A program made the translations under genes and the position numbers. The notes beneath the pieces are model-generated. The model was not told the DNA's origin and searched no databases. It saw only the letters and a program-made list of their open reading frames with translations. Positions 37,110 to 49,500 of a DNA stretch of 64,000 nt are shown here, in pieces (positions within the stretch are counted from its first letter, which is position 1; each line of letters starts with the position of its first letter). The stretch is from Theristus sp. LFF4_11 (lineage: Eukaryota; Nematoda; Chromadorea; Monhysterida; Xyalidae): NCBI GenBank assembly GCA_030248135.1, contig JASANC010003917.1, positions 1 through 64,000 on the forward strand, in the 5' to 3' direction.

Positions 37110-39003
37110 TAAAGCTTCATTACTAAAGCGCACGCGCACGCGGCATCGGCATGCTCATGCTCATGATCCACTAGCGCACGTGCACACGCTCCGGCCCCAA
37201 CAAGAACTTGTTTAAAACGCAATTGTTCTGACATCTTCCTTCTTAAAAAGGCTTGGCTTAGGTTAGGATTAGGTCAGGAGTGTGTTTAGCTTTGAATTAG
37301 GCTTTAGGATTAGGTTTTGGTTTAGGCTTGTTTAGGCAACGTCTGCCAACATCAGTGCTTTGATTTAGTACGACAGGCCAACCCAAACGGGTACTGTTAA
37401 AGAATCATGGCTACGTTACTTACAAATACGTTCAGTACCGTGGGGGTGCCGCCCTCGGAGTGCTACATTATGTTTATGAAAGAAATGCACATGCATACAA
37501 ATAAAATTGATTGATTGATTGATTGCATCTTCATCAAAAATCCATTCCACTGGCACGGGTGCAGCGGCTGCACACGCACAGCATTTATCCATCTGTGGGA
37601 AAGTGTCGGGAACCAAACTGTAAAACTTGTCGATGCGGAAAATGGATCAGAAAACAAACCAGAACAATGAACTGATTCCATTCATTATCAGTTTCTCTTT
37701 CAATTCACCTTTTTTTGTTCCGAAGGTTGTGAGTTCTGTTTGTCTGTTCCCTCTTCTTCCACTTTCGTTACTTAATTGTGTTGTGTCTTTGTGTACTGCA
37801 ACCAATTTCACGGACTGCCGTTGTAAATTTCCTTGATTGATTGATCGATTGAGTCAAAAAATGCATTGAGTTTTGAACGACGTTGGTAGAAAATGGATTC
37901 AAGTTTTCAAAACAATCAACTTCCAATTCTGATTCTGTCGTTTCAATGAAGAATGAGCATTGACTTTTGAGCACCAGTGATGAAAATGGGCTTTATTTAT
38001 GAAGATTGACTAAAATCAATTTTCAGTGATATTTTGCTTGTCTCTTGTGCAGCCCCGTTTGTTCAGTTTAGAGATCCTCCGAATTTCGTCTGCGATTGCT
38101 GCGTGTTTAGATTGGCTGCTGGGTTGGGTTTGGATGTTCCCTGAGTGAGTTTGGCTGCCACAATTTTTTTGATGATGCACAAAGTTTCGAACAACCGATC
38201 GAAACGTGCGTCCAGAAATTTTTCGTCGTGGTAGCCTGGTGCAACCACCAATTAGCGTGCTAGGTTCGTTTTTCATTTGTTTTCTTGGCCAACCAATCAG
38301 CGTGATCGATGCTCGTTTTCTTATTTGTTTTCTGGGCTTCCCAATCAGAGCGCGATCAACCAACCGACCATCATTTAAGTTTCCTGTTTATGGTCATCAT
38401 CGTGGTCTTGTGCAACCAATCACCGCGTCACTTGTTTGCTTTTCTGGGTCAACCAATCAGAGCGACCTTTCGCCATTGGGATCGCGGGCAACGGCCGAAA
38501 GCACACGAATGGCGCCGCTTTATTTTCAGCTTCTTCACCACGTTCCTTAACTCAAGAAGTTGCAACATGGAACTGCATTTTCTTTTCTTTGATTGAAAAA
38601 TTAAACGAATGAAAACTTAATGAATTGGCTGCTACATCTTTCTAAAACGTCTATTTCTATTTCTAAGGCGTGATTGCTTATAATTCACGCTCTGGTTTTC
38701 TTTCTGCTGTTTAGTACAAAATATTTCTTTCCCTATACTTTTCTAAAAACCGACACACTCGTTGTCGGACATTGCTAAAACGGACCTAGTTCTAAATCCT
38801 AATCCTAAAGCCTAATTCTAAGCCTAACATAATCCAAACCGAATCCTAACCTAAGCCAAGCCTTTTCAAGAAAGAAGATGTCTGAACAATTGCGTTTTGA
38901 ACAAGTTTTTGTTGGGGCCGGAGCGTGTGCACGCGCGCTAGTGGATCATGAGCATGAGCATGCGGATGCGAGGTGCGCGTGCGTTTTAAAAAAGAAGCTC
39001 CAG
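37110..39003. mobile_element. 1.9-kb element with ~230-bp inverted ends
   Basis: Sequence from about 37112 to 37345 (GAGCTTC-like end, GCATGCTCATGCTCATGATC, GCTCCGGCCCCAACAA, GGCTTGGCTTAGGTTAGGAT) returns inverted at about 38780-39003 at high identity. The interior (37430-38790) has no transposase or other recognisable frame. A target duplication could not be identified, so the class is open. Its right end abuts the 8-bp duplication of the hAT copy at 39025. Confidence 0.68.
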
Positions 39004-39024
39004 CTACCGGGGGCGGGGGGGGAG

Positions 39025-40029
39025 TAGGGTTAGGGGAAAAAAATCCGGATTTTTTTTTAATTAAAAAAAAATTTTTAATTTTTTTTTACAAGTTAGATTT
39101 GTTCGAAGCGTCTCGTCAAGCTGAGTTCATCTAGACTATTTTCAGAACGATCCGGAAAACTATAAGAGCGAAAATCGTGTTTTATTGAAATTATGTCCAT
39201 TTCATAGAGGGAAAGTTGCATTTTCAACAGTAAAACAGGGCAATTTTTCACGTGTACTTGAATATTGAATTGTTCTTAGTGGTTCCTCTTTAGAAAATTA
39301 CCAAAATTTGACTGTGTTCAAAAGTTCAAAATTACCATAAGTCGGCAACCCCTGTCGACCCGGTCGCCCCCCCCCCAAGACACTTACTTTCAGGTTCAAC
39401 CAGCTATGCTATCTGCCACATGGCGAGAACCCACTCTTCAAATCATCGTATCGAAAACACGTACCATGATTTCGCGATCACGTTGCGGGCAACTGACAGA
39501 CGCAAGTTTAACACGTTAGTTTAGCTCAGCACGCAAGTTTTAACATGTGGCCATGTTATCGGGTATCTGAAAAACGGTCCTGTGATGTGGTATTAACCAA
39601 CATCTCCGCTCCAATTGTTTAACAATATATCGCACAACTCCATTGTAGACCTATAACATACGCCAGTCAACAAGATATCATGTTCATCTCATGGCCTACC
39701 GACTGAAAAACATGTTCTAAGTTGCAAGAAAACGATTTCTGAAACGATATTTCAATTCAGTTAAGTCATTTCAACGCTAAAAATTGACTCTAGAAGTCAT
39801 CCAAATCGAAAAACATGGAGTACGTCGGTCAAAATGACCAAATAATGACATTTACCTAAGCACACAAAGTTAGGAAGAAAATTTGGTTTGAACTTTCAAA
39901 AAATTATGCCATAAATCGAATTTTCAGAGCAAAGTAAAAGAAAAATTTTTCAAATTTTTTTAAGTTTGAAAAAAAATCCAAATTTAAAAAAACGAAAAAA
40001 AAAATTTTTTTTCAAAGCCCCTAACCCTA
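39025..40029 (-). mobile_element. hAT-like element, family A copy 2 (inverted)
   Basis: This 1005-bp element is near-identical to the reverse complement of 396-1439. It has the same TAGGGTTAGGGG ends and a perfect 8-bp duplication GGGGGGAG (39017-39024 and 40030-40037). The differing target duplications prove two independent insertions rather than one duplicated segment. Confidence 0.9.
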
Positions 40030-40109
40030 GGGGGGAGGGAGGGTGCGCACCCCTAGGATTGTTAAACAAAAATGAAAAATTTTTTTTTTAAAGTGATTAA
40101 AAAAAACAA

Positions 40110-41240
40110 AAATGCGGAGTGCTACATTATGAAAGAAATGCACATGCATCTTCATCAAAAATCCATTCCACTGGTACGGGTGCAGCGGCTGCACACGCAC
40201 AGCATCTACCCATTTATGGGGAAGTGTCGGGAACCCATCTGTAAAGCTTGCTGATGCGGGAAATGGATCAGAAAGCAAACCAGAACGATGAACCGATTTT
40301 ATTCATTGTTACATTATCAGTTTCTTCTTCAGTTCACCAGTTTTTTATTGTTCCAAAGGCTCTGTCTGAGCTTTGTCTGTCTGTTCCATTTTCCATAATG
40401 CAAGCACGAAGTTTTGAACAACCGATCGAAATGTGCGTCCAGAAATTTTTCATCAAGGCAGCCAGGTGCAACCAACCACAGATCAGTGTGCCAGAATCGT
40501 TTTTCAATTGTTTTCCTGGGCCAACCAATCAGCGTGCTAGATTCTCGTTTTCTTATTTGTTTTCTGGCCGGGCTACGGCTACCCAATCATCAGGGCACCA
40601 CGGCACGATCAACCAACCGACCATCATTTAAGTTTTCAGTTTATGGTTGTCGTGGTCTCTCTCGTGAAACGTGCAACCCAACCGATCACCGTTTCACTTG
40701 TTTGTTTTTTTGGATCAACCATTCAGGGTGGCCTTACGCCATTGCCCATTGGGATCGCGGACAACGGCCAGAAGCACAAGAATGGCGCCGCTTTATTTTC
40801 AGCTTGTTCACCACGTTCCTTAATTAAAGAAGTTGCAACATGGAATTGCTTTTTCTTCTGTTTGATTTGAAACTAAACTAAACTAAATGAGTTGGCTGGC
40901 AGTGGCACACCTTTCTAAAACATATATCCCTGAAGCGTGCGTGATTGCTTATAATTCGCGCTTTGCTACTTTTTTTGCTGTTTAGTACAAAATATTTCTT
41001 TCCCTATGTAGGCCAACCACAAAAATGCCGATTTTTTTTTAAATTCGAAAAATTTTCCTCTAATATGCTCTGAAAACCTCAATTTTGGCACAATTTTTCG
41101 AAAGTTCAACAAAAATTTTCTTTGATTATACCTCGTAAAACCTTTAGCAGTCGATTTTGGACGGCTGCCCTTCTTTTCTAAAATCCGCTCAGGTAAAACA
41201 CGCTCGTTGTCGGACACGGCCAAAAGCTGGCACTTGGCAG
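40110..41240 (+). repeat. Diverged partial duplicate of 37430-38790
   Basis: Several blocks match in the same order: GGAGTGCTACATTATG, CATCTTCATCAAAAATCCAT, GCACACGCACAGCAT, AACAACCGATCGAAA, AGTACAAAATATTTCTTTCC and the CTCGTTGTCGGACA end. The copy lacks the inverted ends seen around the first. It is interrupted near 41008-41175 by sequence of the hAT family found at 13315. Frames here are not coding. Confidence 0.72.
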
Positions 41241-41771
41241 CCACGTTTTTCAAAGTGGACGATGCTGCACATAAGTTTACCACTCAAGACAAAAGCAGTG
41301 AACCATTTACCATTGAACAGAACACTAAACTAAAGAAACGCTCACTGATCACATGTCAAATGCACAATAACAAAACCAACAAAGCACCGAAACAAATTTG
41401 TCAAACCATTGAACAGCTCTGAAACAGAGGAATCAACTCGGCCTTTCCGGTCGGATCCGGCAAAATTGCGCCGGAATCCGGACCGGATCCGGATTCAATT
41501 TTAGGCGCCGGAATCCGGAAGACCGGACCGGAACCGGCTCCATCCCTAGTAACGGCTTGGAAAAGGGGTAAATGAGGTCACCAAAACAAAATCATGAAAG
41601 TTTCGCCATACGGAAGTCATTCGGGAGGCGCTTTGAAATAAATTGAGAATTGAGGCGCTTGCATATCTTATGTGCTTCTTCGAACTCCCTGATTGATTCA
41701 GCACAACTTTGATTTTTGAATTTTTTTTAATTAAAAAAACAAGAATGACGATTTTTTTTTCAACAGCCCTA
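41008..41771. mobile_element. Mosaic hAT remnants with a CCGGATCCGG-rich insert
   Basis: Parts at 41008-41175 and 41540-41771 match the 13315-13970 element (TTTTGGCACAA, AAAGTTCAACAAAAATTTTC, CGAACTCCCTGATTGATT, end AACAGCCCTA). Between them lie duplicate-segment sequence and a stretch at 41435-41536 with repeated CCGGATCCGG ending GGCTCCATCCCTA, itself resembling a hAT terminus. No clean target duplication remains. Confidence 0.6.
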
Positions 41772-42356
41772 TTTGGAATCGTTTCGTACAAGAAGACAAG
41801 CGTAACGACGCTTTTTGTTATCGCAGTTATTTTTTCTGGCCAATGTACTACCGTTTTTCGGCTGGCTTGAACGCCTTGCGCAGCACCGGTCAATTCTCCA
41901 GCGTTCGACCTCAGGTTTCTTTCAATGTTTGAGTTTGATAAAATGGCGGGTGCGGTGGGGTGACAAAGTTTCATTCATCATGCTGCTTTTAAACGCGCCT
42001 GTCATTGTCATCGTGCTGCGCGTTTTTGAACGTTTTGTTTCGTCTTGCCCATTTTGTTCAAATTCAAACATTCGAATTGCTCAGGTTTGCACACGCACAC
42101 AAACGGGGAGCCAGCTTGCTGACAAAAAGAGACACAACAACATTTTGTTCACGCTTTTCCATTCCATTCATTCAATTCAATCGATTCCATTCCATTCGAT
42201 AGCGCTGGAAAACCAGCAATTCCACAAGAGAAAGAAAAACACTAAAAAAACACACAAAACCAATCAAACAGTCAAACAAAAACTCGGCAGGGTTTCCGCG
42301 GATCGTCCAAGTCGTCGCCGTCGCCCGGTGAGATCACGTTCGACACAGGCCAGACG

Positions 42357-44199
42357 ATGTCGATGCTTCGTGCCGCCTTGAAGAAACAGGCTGCCACGGC
42401 TGCGGCGCTCCAGCAGGCCGTGCGAGGCGCCACCGCCGGTGCCGGTTCGTTCGGAAATGAACACGTTTTTTCAACGTTGTCGCTTGTTTGCTTCGTGAAA
42501 CTCTCTTTGATTCTGTCTGGCTAACACTTTTGAATTGCGTATGTGCAACGACGACAGCCATCGAGCGTGCTGCGCGCGCATTGACAGCTTTGCGTTCGAA
42601 ACGTCACGCGGTGTCTCGTTTTCAGGGTCTCTTTTCAAAATGATTTACTTGAGAAACGTTTATGGATTGTTGTTCGGGCTGGTAGAAAACCGGTTTTTAA
42701 TCATTTCCCGAGTTGTTGTGATTGCTGACAGGTTGCGAATTGTGAGTAGCCACTATGAAGCGCCGTCTGAATCTGAGAACAATAAAGTGTTATCACCATT
42801 GACAATCTGATCCTGAGAACAATGAAGTGTTATCTCAATTGACAATTGTTATTCTGTTGTGTTTTCGCTTCGCAATCTATCATTGACAATCACAAGACAA
42901 AAAAGGTGCATGCTTCGCCATTTTGCCGTGCAAACAATCATGATTTAAAAGACGCACACGATTTTAAAGCATTTTCCCGTGCAGGTGGCAGCAGTGTGAC
43001 CGTGGGAACAACCGGCGAACCGGCGCCGTATGGCGATCCGAACCTGATGATGGGGGTGAGAGGTTTTCTATATTTTTTGTCATTTTTATAACCATTTGGC
43101 CTGTTTTTTCTCAACGGGTTTTTTGCTTCCAGTCGGAACTGTAAATCAAAGGATTGTTGATGGGTCCAGTCAGCAGGTCGGATTAGAATGCGAAAAGACG
43201 CAACATTGCGCATGTCGACTGGTTTTCATTCGATGTTTCTGTTATGAAGCCCCGAATAAAACCGCTTTCTTTGTGATGGTGGTTTTTCACTTCCAACACA
43301 ACAGCGCTTACAGCATCAGTAGCCGTTGCTCCACACGCCCACACACAACTATTTTCTTGCGTTCATTTTGCAGCGAGACGGAAAACTGATTCCGAAACTG
43401 CCGAAGGGCACCAAGGTCGGTCGTCTCGTGATGGGCGACCACGGCATGTATTATCCGCCGTTGAAGAAACTGTCGCTCGAGATCATGGTGCGTTCTTTTT
43501 CTCGTTTTGCCGTTTTTTTTTGTTCGAGATCGGTCAAAGATGGGAAACGTAAAAAACCGGGGATAAAAAATTAGAGCAATAAACAAACGATGTTTTCGTT
43601 CATAATCGAGTGGAGGAGAAGTTTCTAACTTCTTCAATTTTTGTGTCAATAAATTTTTTTTGTGAAAACCCCTGCCCTGACGAAATAGCAAAATGTCCAA
43701 ACCCTTGCCATGGCATTGTGCACCGCGGCGTGATTCCGTCAAGCCGTGAGAAGTTTTAAAGAAATCGCCTCCAGCTCGGGGTTGCTGCATGCATGTGATG
43801 TCATACGCAGCTCCCAACTCCGTGACCGTGCGAGCAGCAATTCAACTCCGAACCGCACCAACTTTTTGTCAACGGGTCTTGGTGTCTTTTGACGCCTGCC
43901 GAGCTCAGAGCTTAGGTCTCTGACGAAAAAAAAACCAGCGTTTAACGAAAATAAAGCCATTCCAAAACTGAACTGTCAGCAGCAGACGCGAATAAACGCG
44001 GTGTTTTTGTTGCATTCAGCACGCCACCGACAAGAACAACATGACGCATTACGCAACCCGCGGCACGTACATCCGCTGGCAGTTCGGCATGGTCTGCATC
44101 TTCCTCGGTCTCTTCATCACGCTCTACAACACGTACACGATGGCGTTCGCCGGAAAGTTGCTCTTCCCACTGAACGTCATCGAGGGGCGCGAAAAGTGA
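42357..44199 (+). CDS. Small single-pass protein with mitochondrial-type N-terminus, function unknown
   Basis: Four exons (42357-42444, 42985-43055, 43374-43487, 44020-44199) give 150 residues with consistent phases. The N-terminus MSMLRAALKK followed by QAATAAALQQAVRGATAGA has the Arg/Lys/Ala/Leu pattern, free of acids, of a matrix-targeting presequence. The middle (LIPKLPKGTKV, MYYPPLKKLSLEI) is basic and polar. A membrane helix near residues 112-131 (FGMVCIFLGLFITLYNTYTM) precedes a short tail ending GREK. Size, presequence and one C-terminal helix would suit an accessory subunit of complex I, complex IV or ATP synthase, but I recognise no family and assign none. A second in-frame ATG lies two codons downstream. 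The gene converges on TAK1, 1.1 kb away. Confidence 0.75.
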
Positions 44200-45334
44200 T
44201 CGTTGCTTGTGCGTTTTCATGTCTTCTTTCAGCTCTGGATTTCTTGTGGAAACACTTGCAGCATTCAGTTGTTGTTGTTTTTTGAAACAACAAATATAGA
44301 ACTTGCTTGTATATTTCGCTTCAACAGTTCTCTGTGCATTTTTAGGCGAAATGTCGTTTTGGTTGGCTTTTCTGATGAGAGCTATCGAATATGTTTTGTA
44401 CACAGCCAATTGTAGGATGATTTCAAGGTTCGTTTTGAAAGGCGTACTAGCACCACAATGCCCGGTTTAGTAAGTTAATGTACGAGAATGAAGCGGCATT
44501 CATGAAACAGTATTTAGTGATGCGTAGCTAGGTTTACATAACGAAGCGTAACTAAATAATGCTTCATGAATGCGGTTTGAGTTTTGTGTTTCGACGTGAA
44601 AGTCAAAATTTGCAACTTGTGACACCAAGTTTTAGTAAATACTTATTTTCGTATCGAGAATAAACATCGAAACTGATTTTAACTGACATTTTATTTTCGT
44701 GTGTACTGAACTGAAACAGACAAAATTTACATGATTATTTACCAGACCACTACTATGTACAGTTTTGTGTTCAACAAATCTACAGATAGGAAATACCGAT
44801 ACAGTATGGCCGAATAAAGGAGACAGTCCTTGTATTCTCCATCAAGGCGTGATCAGTCGCAGACTAGGAGTTGTCTTTTTCAAGAATGGCCAGAAATTCC
44901 CAATCGTGTGTGCAAGAAAGAAAGAATGAACAGAATAGCACGAAGAATCAATTAGTTTAAACAAACGCGTCAAATTTGACACACGATTAGGTTTCTGAAC
45001 GTATTTTTTTCTTTCACGCTCCTTGCATGTTGAAAAAGCTGCCATGTTTACTCGGCCATTCCGTAGAAAAATGCAAACCGCGGTGGAATCAATAAAAATC
45101 TTCCATTCGATTGTTAGTTTTCGGTGTTTTGTGCCCGAAGCGCGGCGAGTTTTTGCAGCAAAACGTCCTGAAAAGCCATTCTTTAACGTTTTCGTTGTGA
45201 TTTCGGACATAATGAATGCCTGTGCGGTTCTGGTATGCAAAATATCGCTGATTCGATGTGATAGATTCGGTAGAAATCATGTGATTCGATTAAAACACGT
45301 CCTAATCGCCTACTGACGCTTTCAAAAGCAACAT
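44200..45334. other. Spacer between convergent genes
   Basis: No gene is seen. The interval holds AATAAA at about 44660 for the upstream gene, a complementary AATAAA near 44693 for TAK1, and one MITE (44496-44574). Confidence 0.5.
44496..44574. mobile_element. Palindromic MITE (GCATTCATGAAGCAG family), copy 4
   Basis: Ends GCATTCATGAAACAGTATTT and AAATAATGCTTCATGAATGC form a hairpin with GATGCGTAGC in the core. Confidence 0.75.
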
Positions 45335-46549
45335 TTAACCACTGACCCTCTTTTCCAGCATCACCTTGTACTGGTGGCTACGTTTGATAATTTCGTAATT
45401 TTCTCTTCTGAAAAAAAAAACAAATGAAATGAAAATGAAGTGGAATATTAACAACGGAATTTATTTTGCCGAGAAGTGTTTTTCAATTGAAAAAAAAGTA
45501 AAACGGACTCACTTTTCCTGGATCAAGTCATTGCGTTCACGCTGTATCAGCAGGAATTCGTCGGCTAACTGAAAACAGTTGATTTTTTTAAATTTAATTG
45601 AGTTCAACCGTTGGAATCTAGCTGCAGCTTGAATGGTTGCGATATGGTTCTCCAGCTTAGAGTGTCACTTGCGGCGAAGCGAGAATTGCACCTAAAAATT
45701 CCATAACCTGTAAATTTTCGTGAAATATCGCTTGCGACTGTTCGTGGCCGACGATTGGTGGAAGCGGCTGAAAATGACAATGAAAGCTGCTCACTATTGA
45801 TCGGAAGACTTGCGTGAAATCTGTCCCATTGTGACTGAAATTTTGTTCGAAAAAATAACCACCTCCCTACTTGGTTTGAAAAGCTGTGCGATTCAGCGAA
45901 ACAAAGATTTTACACAGATCTGCGGTAAAGAAAAATCGTGTTTAGGAGGGAGACTCTGAGGAACATAACGAAACTGTACTGCAAGTGTGGATATACCATA
46001 TGGTTAAGTTGAGGTGAAACGTCCGATTTTATAATATAACAGAAAAAGCGAACCCTCAAGTTCGGTTCGAGCTCATCATAACGTTGCAAGCACATCGGCT
46101 CAATATCGAGCAGCGCACGCTCAATGGGCGTCGTGGTAGAGTTGCTGCTGACAGTCTGCCTCGCTGCTGGGATGCTCAAACGAGTGGGCCGTTGCTCCGA
46201 TACGGCGCCTGCATTCATGAACGCACACGATTTCTGCACAAATATTTGTGATTTTGAAATTCATCTGCAAAAAACACATAAAACTTTCGGGTTCACTGCT
46301 CATTGGCGATATAACAGCGACCACCGAAACTGAAATAGATCTCGGATCACTGGTGCCACTACAAGGAGCGGCTGTCCGTGTAGTCCTCGCGTGGAAAACG
46401 CATTTGACTCTCGAGACGTGTGGCCTCAACAACCACCGAAGTTTGGCGTTTTTGAGTTTTTGGGACCCACCCGGGAAACCCAAAAAGTGTTCCAAGTCTC
46501 CAAACAGCGCCGCAGTGTTCAGATCTTACCGGCAACATTGTCGCATATC

Positions 46550-46586
<37 letters not shown>

Positions 46587-49500
46587 GCGGCTGATAATGT
46601 TCATGCATGGTCGACAACGACCTGCTATGCTGCGTTCTGCATGACTTGTCGTGGTTGTGCGCATTGTGCTGCCGCTTGTTGTTGTTGCATTCATGAACGC
46701 CGTTGACGCGCGTCGCCGGCTGCAGTTTGATCAACGCCGTTTCGTGTGAGCCGCCGCGGCGATGGCCTTCAGCAAAAAGAGTGAAAACTTCTTTTTGGAA
46801 GAAAATACTCCATTTCAGCTTTATTGTTTCGTTAACACATCTTCCAATTGAAATTGGGCAATTTGTGATACACCGTTTTCTCCAAAGTGAGGATTTTGTG
46901 CTAATAGCTGGACGGGGTCGATTTCAAACTAAAGCTGCATTCATGAAGCAGTATTTACTGACGCGTAGCTGTGTTAAAACAGCAATGCGGTCATTAAATA
47001 CCGCTCAAGAACATAACGTAAATCTTGGCTAAACGGGTAAACGGGCAGATTTTTTCGTTGTTTTTTACATTTTTAGATCGCAGTGCAGCAGATCAGCTCC
47101 GCAGCGACGAGACTCCTTTCACCAAAAAGAAAATCGGCCAAAGTCGCAGCAACCTTTGGTGGCGTTGGTGTTCTGCTCCGGTGGATAGACGTGCTTTGAG
47201 TCGGTTGACGTCACCCGGTTCCTGCCGACTGCGTTCACGTGAAACGCTGCGTCCGAGTAGCGCCGCGACGGACCGTCGAGATCGCTCTCCATCATCAGAC
47301 TCGTGATCGGAGTTTCCTGGCGGCGAAAAAACATCATCACGACATTATGCTGACATATTGGAGTTGTGGTGCAATGTAAACTGATTTTAACGAGTCGACT
47401 CGAAGTGACGTCATTCGCTTGACAACGCTGCCCGTCACGTCACGCACCGGCAGGCAAGCCGGCATTTCAGCTTCGGTCACATTTTCACGGAGTTTCGCAC
47501 GTGTGCAGCGATCACCAAAAAGACTGAAAGTCCGACTTGTTGTACATGCGCGACCGGACGAACGCAACGTTTGGAGCACGTGATCTTTTTTGATCCGGCA
47601 CGTTTCAAAAAATGGGCTATGTCGAGAGCGAAGTTTTGTGATGTGAGTAAAACTTGTGATCTGTAAAACTTTCAAGTAACAATATCAAGCAATAAGCTGC
47701 GGAAAACTTTCGAAATCCTTTTGTGATTCATCAAATATAACTTGGGCATTTTTTGCATTTTCACCAGACAAAAAAAAACGACTCGTACGAATGACTGAAC
47801 CAGATGCGAAAATGCCTGCTGATGACATTGACAGAACGGAAACAGCATGAATCTCTTCAAAACATCTTCAACAGTAAAGGCACGGTCGTTACACTAAACT
47901 TCTTCAAAAGTCTGGACCCGTCGGGTCAACCAACTATATCTCAGTGAGGTTTTGTGGTAAGTATGACCTATTTTTTCAAACGTGTCCCACTGAAATGACG
48001 TCATGTGCCGCCAAACATGCGCTTGCCGTTCACAGCAAACAAGATTTTCCATTTAACCGGTTTCTTCCCGTAAACAAATGGTGAATGTCGAGTCAGTCAC
48101 ACCAAACTATATGACATTTTAGTGCCTGTACTTTGACAAACGGGCGTTTTTTAAAGCAAATGACGTCATTTTAGTACGGACACGTTTGAATAAATCCACA
48201 ATACTCTGCAGAAAACTACGCTCACCACCACCGCCACCGGTGTCCTGCCGAAATAGGCCGGCAGACGACTGAAGGACCGCGGCGACGGCGTTCTGTTGCT
48301 GGTGTGCCCATGCGGAGTGCCCGGAGAACCAGGTACACCCAGGGTCGCCAGTGACGGGGTGCCTGCGAAACGCCAGTCGTACCGTAATGTTACTTTCGCT
48401 TCGTTACCAACAATCAGTGTGCAGCATTTTGCTGTTTATTTTTTGTCAAATGTATAGGGTCATTGATGCCATGGCATCAACGCGTTTTCACCTTCAATGG
48501 TCGACACAAAGTGTCAACTCTCCGCCTACAACTTACCAGTTGGCGACTGCACAACGGCAGGTGACATCGGCTGTGCGGCACGTGCCGTCATCGGAATCTC
48601 AACAACCGAGCCTTTCGTCTTCAAACGCGCCAATGGTTCGTTTGCACCGGGGAAATACTGGAACAGTGGCCGGCAAATGGTAAAATCATCTTACAAAGAT
48701 ATTACTATTGTAGTTTCTTCAAAATGTCTAATTCAGTTTCCAACCTAACCCCATCCCAAATTAATTTATTGCAGCCAATCCCGTTCGCACTGGCAGTGAC
48801 GCACCCAGTGTGGTTTGAAACTGACACCAAACCAGCGGCAACCAAAACACCGCCAAACCCAAAAACAACGCAGCAAAGCCCATCAGGAAAACCTGCAACA
48901 ACTCAGCCAGCGTCTCAGCGGCCACTTTCATCGGGGGCCGCTGTTCCGGCGCCTGCGCCCAACAGTCGGCCATCAGCGTCTCGAGCGGCTCAGGGCAATC
49001 CTGGATCAAGTGGGGACGACGACCCTGAAAATGGGGCGCAAACAATGACACACTGTGCTCAGTCGAGCTCTATGTGACAGGCAATCAGCTGATTGGTTGG
49101 TGATCACGAACGAATGGTGATTTTTGGCGATGTTTTTAGCCAGGGCTAAACCAGAAAAGCGAACAGAAAATCACGCATGCATGTGCTTTCTGCTGTGGGC
49201 GTTGCTGTGGAGGTGGACAGTCTGTGCTGCATAGACAGCACGCATGCACGTGGTAACCATCAACAAATCAGGCGATTGCCGATTTAACAGTTCTACTGTA
49301 GATCAGCTGTGAATTGGTTTGCACCAACAGTCCGACACGATCAGATTCGGTTGCCGTTTGCGAAATAATCGCGACTCATGAACACCAACCACCAACTTTT
49401 CCACAGCAGCGAGGCAAATGAACAACAACAACAACAACAAGAAAAAAACTTCATAAAAAACATGATACATTGCGAAAAAAATTTAAAAAAAAAACAAAAA

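Noticed and set aside
37250..37345. TT(A/C)GG(A)T-like repeats suggesting an internal telomere or chromosome-fusion scar
   Set aside because: The repeats are irregular and return inverted at 38780-38870 as part of the long inverted ends of one element.
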